Assembly: GCA_011773465.1 (NCBI GenBank)
Contig: WVXO01000070.1
Coordinates: 45,878 to 93,176 of the forward strand
Direction: 5' to 3'
Length of the DNA: 47,299 nt
From: Candidatus Aminicenantota bacterium
GTDB taxonomy: Bacteria; Acidobacteriota; Aminicenantia; Aminicenantales; Aminicenantaceae
In this document: positions 30,158 to 38,690 of the stretch, in pieces
Layout: each line of letters begins with the position of its first letter
Numbering within the stretch: position 1 is the stretch's first letter
Made by a program: the position numbers and the translations under genes
Notes under the pieces: model-generated
What the model saw: only the letters and a program-made list of their open reading frames with translations
What the model was told of the DNA's origin: nothing
The model's database searches: none

Positions 30158-30643
30158 TTAATGCTTATTATTTTTAAGAAATTTTAATATTTCTTTTACC
30201 TCTTCTTCTTCTTTTCCCCCCAAATAAAGATATTTTTCATAATTATAAATAGCTTTTTCTGTATTGCTTCTGTTTTGGCAAATCCTACCTAACCCAAAAT
30301 AAGGATCTGGATTATCGGGTTCTAGGGCTGTTGCTTGTTTCAATTCTTCTAATGCTTTACTATTTAAATTCTGTTCCAGATATAACATTCCTAGATATAG
30401 ATGAGCTCTAAAAGAGGCTGGCTCTTTAACAACCGCTAAAATATACTTTAATTCACCCTCTGGAGCCTCTCTTCGTTTTGCTCTTACTATATCTTTTTCA
30501 CATTCAATCGCTTTTTTCCACTCCTTTTCTGCCTTAATCATATCATTGAGATTATTATATACACTTCCGAGGTTGCAATAAGCTAATGAATTCAACGAAT
30601 CAATCTCAAGAATCTTCTCGAATTCATTTTTTTTCATATTCAT
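30158..30643 (-). CDS. TPR protein, C-terminal fragment
   Basis: The 161-codon frame contains about three tetratricopeptide units: LAYCNLGSVYNNLNDMIKAE, SFRAHLYLGMLYLEQNLNSK and DPYFGLGRICQNRSNTEKAI. The first methionines fall within the helix of an earlier TPR unit, and the frame overlaps the upstream fragment by 20 bases at a run of eight A. It is best read as the end of the 31718-30158 gene and not as a gene of its own. Confidence 0.6.
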   Translation of the reverse strand: MNMKKNEFEKILEIDSLNSLAYCNLGSVYNNLNDMIKAEKEWKKAIECEKDIVRAKRREAPEGELKYILAVVKEPASFRAHLYLGMLYLEQNLNSKALEELKQATALEPDNPDPYFGLGRICQNRSNTEKAIYNYEKYLYLGGKEEEEVKEILKFLKNNKH

Positions 30644-31538
30644 TTTGGTAGTTATAGATATTTCCCATTAAATCATGACAGCCAACAATATTATCTTTAT
30701 TAACTCTATAATAATCTTTAAACCACAAAGCTCGAGCGCAATAAATTTCTGCCCTTTCCAACTTATCAACATTAAATCCTTCAAGCTGGGCAGCATCAAA
30801 GTAGAGCAACGCAAGATTATGATTTACAACCAAAGATTGTTCGTTTACGAATAATGATTCTTCGAGCATATCTATTGCATCATTAATTCTTCCTTTCTTC
30901 AATTCTTTAAAGAACTTACGGTGTAATTCATAAAGCAAATCATTATTGTGATTTTTTAACCTGTGATGAAGGTTGAATCTAATTTGCTGGGGACGTTGAG
31001 AAATGAGATTAAACTTCTTTAATCCTTCTTCATCTCTACCTACCTCTTTAAAAGGGACAAGAGCTTGTTCTATTTTCTTTTTTGCCGCAGAATCATCAGG
31101 ATTTACGAGCCCCTCAATGATTTTATTGACAATTTCAAGGACAAAACTAAAAGTACCTTCATTCCTCTCGTCAAACGCATCCAAATGAATAAATATTTCA
31201 TTCGCTTTTTCTTGAAGCCAGATTCCTTTCTCTTTTCTTATTCTTTCCAGTTCCATTCCTGTGATTTCCTTTCCATTGCTTTTCTTAAACAACTGACTTC
31301 TTTTTTCCCTTATCCAGCTATCATCAAAATAAATTTCTCTTTTTACCTTCTCCAGTTGTTCTGACGCCAGTTCTATTTCATTATCTAAAAGATAGGCCAG
31401 TGCAAGATAGAATCGAGGGTTATAATTTTCAGGATGAACAGGTATGGATTTTTTTAAGTACGTTTCAGCCTTCTTAAGCTCTCCTTTTTGCAGGAAAGCA
31501 AAACCTAGATCATCCCAAGCTTCCCTCTGATCTCTCAA
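30624..31538 (-). CDS. TPR protein, middle fragment
   Basis: The 304-codon frame begins at an internal TTG and contains TPR helices (LGFAFLQKGELKKAETYLKK, FYLALAYLLDNEIELASEQL, LALLYFDAAQLEGFNVDKL) around a charged central segment. It ends at a TGA directly after GAAAAAAAA, where the downstream fragment takes over in another frame. Upstream it continues in frame to a signal peptide through a TAA. Confidence 0.6.
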   Translation of the reverse strand: MRDQREAWDDLGFAFLQKGELKKAETYLKKSIPVHPENYNPRFYLALAYLLDNEIELASEQLEKVKREIYFDDSWIREKRSQLFKKSNGKEITGMELERIRKEKGIWLQEKANEIFIHLDAFDERNEGTFSFVLEIVNKIIEGLVNPDDSAAKKKIEQALVPFKEVGRDEEGLKKFNLISQRPQQIRFNLHHRLKNHNNDLLYELHRKFFKELKKGRINDAIDMLEESLFVNEQSLVVNHNLALLYFDAAQLEGFNVDKLERAEIYCARALWFKDYYRVNKDNIVGCHDLMGNIYNYQNEYEKK

Positions 31539-31718
31539 TGAAGATAAGGAACAACCCTTAAGATATTTTGAAATTGCTGTGTCTTAATCATAATTAAGCA
31601 TTGCCCTATCCGCCTGACGAAAGAACTTTTTGGCTTTAGTCCATAGAGCTTGAACTTGAAGTTGAATTATAGAAGCTAATAACAAACAAAGAACAAGATT
31701 AGATACTAAATGTTTCAT

Positions 31719-32042
31719 ACTAAGATTTTCACTCTACAGAAAATTTTTTCCCGGGTATTCCTGGCTGGTTGAGGAGAGAGTTAAGATTTTGCTTTTTTCC
31801 AATTTCTCCTGATCTATGATTTTTCCCCCATCGCCCTTATAAAACAATAGCACAGGAAAAATTTGGTGCCAATTTAGCCACCACTTGATTATCGGATTAT
31901 CCTCTGGTAAAAAATTCAAAAAGCTTCATGGATTACAATGAAAGATCATTTGACTAGATGCCGCGATCAAGATTATATCATTGACATCCAAGAGGCTGGA
32001 CTAAGGACCTTAATCTACGTAGAGGGCATGACCTTTGAGCAG
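31719..32042. other. 324-base gap with a possible gene remnant
   Basis: On the minus strand 31919-31734 encodes NFLPEDNPIIKWWLNWHQIF and continues to a stop only 15 bases before the TPR gene start. The spacing suggests the tail of a former upstream operon partner, but it is short, starts at TTG with no ribosome site, and I do not recognise it. Confidence 0.3.
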
Positions 32043-34166
32043 TTATTGGACATCCTCAGTATCGGTTATCTTGTAGTTCACTCCTTCAAAATTGACTATA
32101 ATTTTTTTGGCAACAGAGAGATATTTCGCAATTCCAGGCTTTTCGGAAAGAAGACGGAAATATTCGTCTGAATTAAAACGCACCTCTTTTACTGGGGTTC
32201 CTTCTTCATAGAGACTATCCACCCAGTATTCATCTTTCAGGTAAAATGTCTTGTCCTCTTTATACTTTATCATCTGAGAAGCAACATGAGGGGCCTGAGC
32301 TACTACTTTTAGTTTCTGTGCGCCCCTGGCAATTTTCACTGCACCTGCACCAGTAACTTTGCGAGCTTTAAGAGCTTCTTCTGCCTCCGGAGCTGCCATA
32401 TCAAGCGCTCGCCTCTCCTTTTCAGTAACAAGAAAGGACGTATAAGGCGTTACAATTCCGAATTTTAATCCAAGTTTTTTTACTTCGTCGATGAGCTCTT
32501 TATTTGCTCCCTGGAGACGAATTTCTTCAATAAGATAGCCTATCCTTCTCGTAGCCCACAGACGAGGGAGAAAATTATAGGATTCCGCTTGGACAAGCTC
32601 CTGATCCTTGAGAATGAATCTTTTAGCTTCCTTCCCTACTTTCCCAGATAGAGCCACTGTCACTTTGCCTTTGCCGGTATACTTTCCTACCAACACAAGC
32701 TGCGAGCCTTTAAACAGATCGGGCATTACTCTGGGATAGGTGTTTCTCACTTCTATACCTTTAAAATCGACCTTCAAATCAGAAAGAAGAGGAGATGATA
32801 TTTTTTCATAATAATTTGATACGGCTACTTCAAGATTTTCGTCCTCAGCCACATAAACCGATGTTCCTCTGTTATCAGAAGAAATCCTGTCTAAGAGCTC
32901 TGTGTTAACATCGTAGCCAACTCCAAAGACGAATATGCGGGTCCTAGGCTCATTGGCTTTACTGATGTTTCTCAATATATCTAGGGTACCGGTAATGCCT
33001 ACTGTAGGCAGGCCATCTGTGAGAAAAAGAATATAGTTGGGTCTTTCTCCAGGTTCGATCATCTCCAATGCTTGAAGCAGAGCATCGTTTATGTTGGTTC
33101 CTCCAGAATCTTCTACCTCATCCACAAAGCGAAGAGCTCTCTCTATATTTTCTTGACTAGCAGGAATAATCTCAGAAGAAAACAAGCTCACTCCATCATC
33201 AAAGTCCACAAGAGAAAACTTATCTTTTTTATCCAAATGATTGATGATAAAGCGTGCCGCTTCTTTGGCCTGCTTGATTTTCTTGCCGCTCATGCTTCCA
33301 GAACTGTCAAGGACAAAAATAAGATTCTTGTTGAGTATCTTCTCTTTTTTTCCCACATAAGAGGGCGAGGCTAAAAGCATGTAATAATTGTCTTCTGGAC
33401 CCTCCCAGTTCATGAACGAAAGCCCGATATCATCTTCGGATAGAGAATAATAGACAACAAAGTCCTTTTCCGGTTTGATGTTTTTTCCCTCAAAACTCAC
33501 TCTTGCTTTGCCTTTTCCTTCCTTCCTCACAGAAACGTTATGGGAAGGTGAATAAACATTAGAAAGAGGAATCTTTGAGCTAATTTGGACTGAGATTGTG
33601 ACCTCCTTTAGGGGACGGAGGGAAAATCTCTCTGTGTTTAAAGGATAAACATAGCGGATAAGGTTTCTCTCGGCCTTTATAATCTCCGTATAAGACAGTT
33701 GGATTCTTTTCTCTCCATTGGCAGGAATCGGGAAAACACGGGCTCTAAACATGTTGCGGCCAACGTATTCAAGAAGAGCAGGGTCTTTCATCCTCCGGAC
33801 GATATCTTCATAGATTCGTCTCGCTCTGTCCCGATCCAAGATTTCTCCTTCAACCTTTTTGCCTCCGATGTACATCGAAAACTCAGAAACAGAGGCTCGC
33901 TCAGGAAGTGGAAAAATAAAGATTCCTTCAATATCTCGATTGTGATTGTTGATAAAAACCTGATCAATTGAAGTTTTCGCTACCTGGTTTATGATCTCAA
34001 CGTTTACCCGGTGGTATTTGACGGTTAAAGGAGGAATCCTCTCCCTGGGACGGTGCACGGGGACGATAAATCCATCGGCAAAGAGGTCAACCACAAACAC
34101 GTTAAAAAAAACAATGAAAAAAATAATAATGAATGGTTTGAATTTGAATTGATTGTTGCTTTTCAT
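32043..34166 (-). CDS. secreted VIT and von Willebrand factor A domain protein
   Basis: The start ATG 34166 is chosen because GAGGAG precedes it; an upstream start five codons earlier would lack a site. The 707-residue product has a signal peptide or N-terminal anchor (FIIIFFIVFFNVFVVDLFA), a VIT domain (about 40-180; FPLPERASVSEFSMYIGGK, RARRIYEDIV), and a vWA domain with an intact metal-ion site: FVLDSSGSMSG, a central Thr in GGTNINDAL and FLTDGLPTVG. The C-terminal third is of unknown fold. The layout resembles inter-alpha-trypsin inhibitor heavy chain-like proteins, common in bacteria and usually of unknown function; adhesion or protein binding at the surface is likely. The gene is monocistronic. 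Confidence 0.9.
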   Translation of the reverse strand: MKSNNQFKFKPFIIIFFIVFFNVFVVDLFADGFIVPVHRPRERIPPLTVKYHRVNVEIINQVAKTSIDQVFINNHNRDIEGIFIFPLPERASVSEFSMYIGGKKVEGEILDRDRARRIYEDIVRRMKDPALLEYVGRNMFRARVFPIPANGEKRIQLSYTEIIKAERNLIRYVYPLNTERFSLRPLKEVTISVQISSKIPLSNVYSPSHNVSVRKEGKGKARVSFEGKNIKPEKDFVVYYSLSEDDIGLSFMNWEGPEDNYYMLLASPSYVGKKEKILNKNLIFVLDSSGSMSGKKIKQAKEAARFIINHLDKKDKFSLVDFDDGVSLFSSEIIPASQENIERALRFVDEVEDSGGTNINDALLQALEMIEPGERPNYILFLTDGLPTVGITGTLDILRNISKANEPRTRIFVFGVGYDVNTELLDRISSDNRGTSVYVAEDENLEVAVSNYYEKISSPLLSDLKVDFKGIEVRNTYPRVMPDLFKGSQLVLVGKYTGKGKVTVALSGKVGKEAKRFILKDQELVQAESYNFLPRLWATRRIGYLIEEIRLQGANKELIDEVKKLGLKFGIVTPYTSFLVTEKERRALDMAAPEAEEALKARKVTGAGAVKIARGAQKLKVVAQAPHVASQMIKYKEDKTFYLKDEYWVDSLYEEGTPVKEVRFNSDEYFRLLSEKPGIAKYLSVAKKIIVNFEGVNYKITDTEDVQ

Positions 34167-34351
34167 TTCTTTACTCCTCAATCTTAGCCTTTTTCCGCTT
34201 CATATATACTAAAACTCTCTTTTCTCTGATAAAGTTGCGCTAATGTCCCTTTCTTGAAACTCTATAGGGCTGAGCTTTTTCTTTTGACATCTAATCCCCG
34301 GAAATAAAAACTCATCAAGGGACATAGCTAACATTAAAATAGCAAAAAACA

Positions 34352-34365
34352 AGACCTGACCCCAT
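34352..34365. repeat. family C repeat
   Basis: CAAGACCTGACCCC, preceded by GCAAAAAA, lies 3' of the PhzF-like gene and matches 26001-26014 exactly. Confidence 0.55.
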
Positions 34366-34378
34366 CATCTGTTAGACA

Positions 34379-35167
34379 TTAAGTTCCATTTAGAACAATT
34401 TCGCCCTTAAGGAAAGTAACGGCAGATCCACCTATTTTTACTCTGTCACCCGTCAATTCACAAAATAATTCTCCTTTTCTCTCTGATAGTTGAAAAGCAT
34501 GTAAGGTTTTTTTATTCAATCTTTCCGCCCAAAACGGAATCAATGTCGTGTGGGCAGATCCTGTCACTGGATCTTCGTTAATACCAACAGCCGGGGCAAA
34601 GAATCTTGATACGAAATCAGAATCTTTTCCTTGGGCCGTAACAATAAAGCCAAGAGTATCCATTTTCCCGAGGATATTAAAATCTGGCTCGATTGATAGA
34701 ATATCGTCTTCAGTTTCGAACAATGCAAGATAATCCCTTGATTTATGAACTTCTTTCGGCTCTAGGCCGAGGCCCTGAGCTAATTCAGGAACTATCTCTA
34801 CTGGAGAGGGAGGAGTTGAAGGAAAATCCAGGGTGATCAGACCATCTTCTGTTGTCACTCTCAGTTCTCCGCTCGCTGAAGCGAAAGTTATCTGTTTTTC
34901 ATCGTAATCCAGGTTATTAAAAATGACATGGGCTGAGGCTAATGTTGCATGTCCGCATAAATCAACCTCTACTTTTGGAGTGAACCATCTCAATTCAAAG
35001 TTCTTGCCCTTTTTAACAAAGAAAGCAGTTTCGGAGAGATTATTCTCGGCAGCAATTTTCTGTAAAAGCTCTTCATCCAACCATTTCTCTAGGGGGCAAA
35101 CTGCTGCCGGATTACCCCCAAAAAGCTTATCCGTAAATGCATCTACCTGATAAATTTGTATATTCAT
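34379..35167 (-). CDS. PhzF-family isomerase/epimerase-like protein
   Basis: This belongs to the PhzF/diaminopimelate epimerase-like fold. The second of two adjacent ATGs (35167) is preferred, five bases after AAAGGAG. The 262-residue chain has IYQVDAFTDKLFGGNPAAV, the conserved Glu in NNLSETAFF, the central LRWFTPKVEVDLCGHATLAS and the second-lobe DPVTGSAHTTL. No phenazine genes are present, so the true substrate is unknown, as for most members of the family. It is monocistronic. Confidence 0.92.
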   Translation of the reverse strand: MNIQIYQVDAFTDKLFGGNPAAVCPLEKWLDEELLQKIAAENNLSETAFFVKKGKNFELRWFTPKVEVDLCGHATLASAHVIFNNLDYDEKQITFASASGELRVTTEDGLITLDFPSTPPSPVEIVPELAQGLGLEPKEVHKSRDYLALFETEDDILSIEPDFNILGKMDTLGFIVTAQGKDSDFVSRFFAPAVGINEDPVTGSAHTTLIPFWAERLNKKTLHAFQLSERKGELFCELTGDRVKIGGSAVTFLKGEIVLNGT

Positions 35168-35288
35168 CATTTCTCCTTTTATATTAGTTATTTTCCTTTT
35201 TAAATGCGGGTGTAAAGATATAATAAATTTTCATCTCCTTGCTTTCCAATTTTTATTTTATATTAACTTCCAAAGCTTCAAAGGATTA

Positions 35289-36053
35289 TCAATCTTCTAA
35301 TTTTTGACAGACAACAATAAACTCTTTAGAATCTGAATTTAATTCATTTTCGTCGAAATCTCCAAAAATATTTATCAATCTTAGTTTAGATTGACGAATT
35401 AAATGCTCCAGCTCAAATCGAAAATAAAATCTCATCTGAAAGTTCCAATCTTTAGCGATTTCTTTATCAGCTTCTTCCCAAACAAGCTTCATATTGACGT
35501 AGCTTATCTGATTGACTAAATCACTTTTCACAGAGATAAATCGCTTTATTCTTTTGCCGGGCTCATACTCTTCATCGAAATCCATATAATTTCTCATCCC
35601 CTCTAATAAAAGTTTTAAATCGGGAACGTATAAATCAAAAATTAATTTTCCTTTGTCATTTAGATATTCATATATTTTATCCAGGACGGCAATCTGATTC
35701 TTAACCTTAATGATATGAGAAAACACTCGAAATGGAGCGATTATCAAATCGAATTTTTTATCAAGGCTCATATTCGATGCATCCTGGATAAAAACTCTCT
35801 TGTGGCGTTTTCTATCCAGCTTTTCTTTTAATTTTTCTACCATGCTTGGACTGATATCTATTCCATAAATGTCAGCTCCTTTTTCGAGTGCTTTCATGAA
35901 AATTCTGCCGGTTCCAACGCCCAATTCTAAAACAGGGCCATCTGTTTCCAATATTTTCTTCATGTAGTAGTCAAGATCTACTCCTGTTCTGACTTTCTTA
36001 TAGATGAGGTCATAAAATCGGGCAACGAAATCAGGAGGATAATCGGTGCTCAC
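35289..36053 (-). CDS. class I SAM-dependent methyltransferase
   Basis: This 254-residue protein starts at GTG 36053, overlapping the stop of the HAD gene by four bases (GTGA). The SAM-binding motif I is VLELGVGTGRIFM, followed by GIDISPSMVEKLK (motif II acidic loop) and FDLIIAPFRVFSHI. The C-terminal half is of a small-molecule methyltransferase type. No substrate can be assigned. The tight coupling to the upstream phosphatase suggests a common pathway. Confidence 0.87.
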   Translation of the reverse strand: MSTDYPPDFVARFYDLIYKKVRTGVDLDYYMKKILETDGPVLELGVGTGRIFMKALEKGADIYGIDISPSMVEKLKEKLDRKRHKRVFIQDASNMSLDKKFDLIIAPFRVFSHIIKVKNQIAVLDKIYEYLNDKGKLIFDLYVPDLKLLLEGMRNYMDFDEEYEPGKRIKRFISVKSDLVNQISYVNMKLVWEEADKEIAKDWNFQMRFYFRFELEHLIRQSKLRLINIFGDFDENELNSDSKEFIVVCQKLED

Positions 36054-36643
36054 CAGTTGTCCTTTTCCAATAAATTCTTTATCCTCTTTTGAAGGGCTTC
36101 TGCAGAGCTAAACACTTCTGCAGGCATCGAGGCAAATCTCTCCTTATCCTCATTTAAGATAAAAACATGGGGTATTCCTGCTTCCTCGGCAGCCTTGATA
36201 TCAAAATGAGAGTCTCCCACAACACAACATTCCTCTTTCTTCAGTCCTAAATTTTCCAAGACAGCCCGAAAGGGAGCCCCGGAAGGCTTCCAAAGGCCGC
36301 TTTCACGAGTGATGACACAATCAAATTCAAGGTTAAACTTCTCTAAAAGGAAAAAAACGTTCCTTTGAGAGTTATTCGTCACCAGAGCTTTCTTTATTCC
36401 CTTCTGGTTTAATAGACCCAGGAATCCACGCATCCCTGGTTTAAGTCGAGCTTTCTCGGTGGCTTCTCTTTCATATTTTTCCAGCACTCTCCACTTCTCT
36501 GATTTTTCTGGCTCTTCCAGGCTGTTGAGATACATAAGTATTGGTACACCTTGGGTGTTCAAGTCTGCTCTTATTTGATTCCAATCATAGGTTACATCGA
36601 CTACTGTGCCGTCCATATCAAAAATTACACCTTTCAGCTTCAT
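36050..36643 (-). CDS. HAD-superfamily phosphatase (phosphoglycolate phosphatase-like)
   Basis: This is a 197-residue HAD hydrolase of subfamily IA. Motif I is GVIFDMDGTVVDV with nucleophilic Asp, motif II is LVTNNSQRN, the Lys is in GLWKPSGAPF and motif IV is CVVGDSHFDIKAAEEAG. The helical cap lies between motif I and II. The start ATG follows AAGAAGGAAG. It is the first gene of a two-gene unit with the methyltransferase. Phosphoglycolate, beta-phosphoglucomutase-like or nucleotide substrates are all possible. Confidence 0.88.
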   Translation of the reverse strand: MKLKGVIFDMDGTVVDVTYDWNQIRADLNTQGVPILMYLNSLEEPEKSEKWRVLEKYEREATEKARLKPGMRGFLGLLNQKGIKKALVTNNSQRNVFFLLEKFNLEFDCVITRESGLWKPSGAPFRAVLENLGLKKEECCVVGDSHFDIKAAEEAGIPHVFILNEDKERFASMPAEVFSSAEALQKRIKNLLEKDNW

Positions 36644-36690
36644 AAAAACTTCCTTCTTTCTCTATTTCAAGAGCCTTTGCGTATTATGAT

Positions 36691-36718
36691 TGCGGAGGTT
36701 TGATTCATCAAACCCATA
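36691..36718. repeat. family D palindrome
   Basis: GGAGGTTTGATTCATCAAACCC forms a 9-bp stem and lies between the HAD gene start and the aspartoacylase-like gene end. Confidence 0.6.
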
Positions 36719-36806
36719 CTTTTATTATAAATAAAATTGTCCGTTCTTTACTTTCATTTAAGAATGTTTCTTAACCATAAAAGATGTCAGCACAAGCAAT
36801 CTCTCT

Positions 36807-37874
36807 TTACTGCTTCACTCTTCCTACCTCATAGAGAGGTTCTCCTTTGCTAATCGGAGGAGTATATATGATATAAAGAATTATTCCGCTGAAAGGAGCT
36901 CTAAGTTCTTCCTTCACGTTCCCGAGGTAATCTGTAACATACCCGACTTTCTCTCCTTTGGCGACATAGTAGCCCATCTTTGTCTGAGGATAAAAAAGGC
37001 CATCCGAATTAGAATAAATAACTTCATAGTGATCGATCCAGACAGGGTCGGAAACAAATTCTGGCTTTCCCTCGATCATCTTAAAAAGCTTCATAACACT
37101 GAGAATGCCTTTAATATTGCGGATAACAGACTCTTCATCGGTCGTGCCCAAGTATCCAGATTCTGTGGTGATGGCTGGCTTTGAATGAAGAATGGCCGTA
37201 TTCCCTAAATACTTGGAATGGGCTTTATCCTTGGTGCGGGATTTATCGATGATGATATACTTTATGCCAAAGGCTAAGACCATTTTACGGCTTATCTCAT
37301 CTGCCTTTTCATCACCGCTTAGCATCCAGTAACAATAAGGAATAAGAGCTTCATTTCCGTCTCCGCAGTGGAGGTCAATAAGATAATCGCATTTCTTAAC
37401 GACCTTTTCTGTTAAAATGTGAGCAATCCTCTGGGAAATTGTCCCTTGCGGATCGCCAGGAAAAACTCTGTTCAAGTTCTGCCAATCATGTGGATTGTAA
37501 TAAATGATTCTTTTCTGGAACGCTGGCAGATTAGCAATATGAACGAATATCAGTGTCCCGGATAAAGATTGAGGGTCAATCGTTTTTTTCAACCGATAAA
37601 GGGCTAAAATCGGCGGATATTCATAGCCGTGCACGCCAGCCACAAGCGCCAGAACTTTTCCCTCTTTTTGACCATTGATTATGGTCAGAGGGATAAGGGT
37701 TCCGATTCCATCCTTTTCAGGGACAGACAAGAATCCAGACTTTATTTCTCCAGGACTAACCTTTAAATCTGCAACCTGGAATGCATCATTCTCTCTAGAA
37801 CCAAAGGAGAATAGAGCTAATCCCCAGACTAAGAAAATGCTTATCACAACTCTCTTTGAGTTTAGGTGCTTCAT
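36807..37874 (-). CDS. secreted succinylglutamate desuccinylase/aspartoacylase family protein
   Basis: This 355-residue zinc hydrolase of the M14-like AstE/AspA family has an N-terminal signal peptide (ISIFLVWGLALFSFG) and so would act outside the cytoplasm. Zinc ligands are visible in VAGVHGYEYPP (His and Glu) and YLIDLHCGDGNE (second His). The pocket region RVFPGDPQGTISQRIAH is present. The C-terminal domain (GLFYPQTKMGYYVAKGEKVG) resembles the biotinyl-lipoyl-like tail seen in the family. The catalytic Glu is probably in TTESGY. A true substrate is unknown; N-acyl amino acids are plausible. Upstream lies a 343-base gap with repeats. Confidence 0.88.
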   Translation of the reverse strand: MKHLNSKRVVISIFLVWGLALFSFGSRENDAFQVADLKVSPGEIKSGFLSVPEKDGIGTLIPLTIINGQKEGKVLALVAGVHGYEYPPILALYRLKKTIDPQSLSGTLIFVHIANLPAFQKRIIYYNPHDWQNLNRVFPGDPQGTISQRIAHILTEKVVKKCDYLIDLHCGDGNEALIPYCYWMLSGDEKADEISRKMVLAFGIKYIIIDKSRTKDKAHSKYLGNTAILHSKPAITTESGYLGTTDEESVIRNIKGILSVMKLFKMIEGKPEFVSDPVWIDHYEVIYSNSDGLFYPQTKMGYYVAKGEKVGYVTDYLGNVKEELRAPFSGIILYIIYTPPISKGEPLYEVGRVKQ

Positions 37875-38032
37875 TGCTTTTTCAACCTCCTCTTATCTTA
37901 AGATGTAATGGTGTTTATTTTATCTTATTGTCCAGGCAAGGTCTACATACAATTGACATAGGAACGAAGTTATCATTCAAAAACTCTTTTACTTGCGTAA
38001 TTAGAAATGCTTAAATTGCTACGGAAGAAAGA

Positions 38033-38097
38033 GGGGCAGGCCCCATTTTCTGGAAGGACTTATCACAGACAAAACAATAGAAAATGGGGCCTGCCCC
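38033..38097. repeat. perfect 18-bp inverted repeat of family A
   Basis: GGGGCAGGCCCCATTTTC (38033-38050) is exactly complementary to GAAAATGGGGCCTGCCCC (38080-38097). The 29-base spacer has no gene. Each arm also carries its own GGGGCAGGCCCC palindrome, so the element can fold in more than one way. Confidence 0.8.
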
Positions 38098-38139
38098 CGC
38101 TTCGTTGTCCCCACTTCTTAAAGATATTTCTTTTTTTTA

Positions 38140-38168
38140 TTGCTTCTTAATTTCTGATTTGCTATAAT
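38140..38168 (+). promoter_or_regulatory. promoter of the small membrane protein
   Basis: TTGCTT (38140-38145), 17 bases, then TATAAT (38163-38168) with a TGC extension just before it. The ATG is 50 bases later. Confidence 0.65.
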
Positions 38169-38217
38169 GCGCCTCAGAAAAATTGTTTAAATTATAAAGT
38201 TATTGGGAGGAAGTCCT

Positions 38218-38475
38218 ATGGGAAAAGCTTTGGCTATCTTAGGAGGCTTAATTGCCATGGCAGCTGGCATTTATTTGGTTATTCTTGTCTGGCCGCAACA
38301 ATTCATTGATCTCGTTTTCGGCTGCATCCCCCCCATACTTTTCTTTGGCGGTCTTATTGCCCTAATCGCTGGAATAAGCGGAATCAAGGATGCTGCAAGA
38401 ACGAAAAAACTGGAAGCGGAAACTAAAGAAGAAGTAAAAGAAGAAGAGAAAAAAGAGGAGAAAAAAGAGGAATAA
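38218..38475 (+). CDS. small two-helix membrane protein with acidic-basic tail
   Basis: The start is ATG 38218, eight bases after GGGAGG; a longer frame exists upstream but would begin in the leader. The 85-residue product has two hydrophobic helices (LAILGGLIAMAAGIYLVIL and IPPILFFGGLIALIAGIS) joined by a short loop, then a tail of about 30 residues made almost only of Glu and Lys (EEVKEEEKKEEKKEE). Both ends would face the cytoplasm. I know no function; the charged tail suggests a coiled-coil or protein-binding segment. Confidence 0.78.
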   Translation: MGKALAILGGLIAMAAGIYLVILVWPQQFIDLVFGCIPPILFFGGLIALIAGISGIKDAARTKKLEAETKEEVKEEEKKEEKKEE

Positions 38476-38628
38476 AAAAAGAGTAAAATTAAAAAAATCA
38501 AGGTTTTCTCCTTCTCAACTAAAATTTCTCCATCTTTTTATAATAGAGAGAAGGCAGCCTTTAAAATAATTTAGCTTTCTATAATTTTTTAATTCCTATA
38601 ATTTTATTAACTCTATAAGAAATAATTC

Positions 38629-38657
38629 TTGACTCGTAACCCACAATTTGGTAATTT
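38629..38657 (+). promoter_or_regulatory. possible promoter of the ribbon-helix-helix gene
   Basis: TTGACT (38629-38634) is followed after 17 bases by TAATTT (38652-38657), a weak -10 that lies inside the palindrome at 38651-38677. The ATG is at 38691. Confidence 0.35.
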
Positions 38658-38677
38658 GTAACTAAATTACAAATTAC
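38651..38677. promoter_or_regulatory. perfect 11-bp palindrome, candidate operator
   Basis: GTAATTTGTAA (38651-38661) and TTACAAATTAC (38667-38677) form a perfect inverted repeat with a 5-base spacer, ending 13 bases before the ATG of a ribbon-helix-helix protein. The AT-rich arms and the position over a likely -10 fit an autoregulatory operator. Confidence 0.6.
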
Positions 38678-38690
38678 GAGAGGTATTACC

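Larger units (their letters stand above)
30158..31718 (-). pseudogene. secreted TPR-repeat protein gene broken by a stop and a frameshift
   Basis: An ATG at 31718 opens a clear signal peptide (MKHLVSNLVLCLLLASII, then QLQVQA) and 44 codons ending in NYD. An in-frame TAA at 31586-31584 follows, and the same frame continues with DTAISKYLKGCS straight into the 304-codon TPR frame. A second lesion at the T8 run 30627-30634 (A8 on the coding strand) shifts the reading frame inside a TPR unit, giving YEKK-stop in one frame and KNEFEKILEID in the other. Restored, the gene would encode about 515 residues of exported TPR protein. Two separate lesions favour a decaying gene; a homopolymer sequencing error could explain only the second. 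Slippage on A8 is possible. Confidence 0.72.
37875..38217. other. 343-base gap between divergent genes
   Basis: It holds the family A inverted pair at 38033-38097 and the promoter of the small membrane protein. No gene is supported in it. Confidence 0.6.

Noticed and set aside
31938-32171. 77-codon open frame on the plus strand
   Set aside because: It overlaps the end of the VIT/vWA gene on the other strand and has no ribosome site or protein-like composition.
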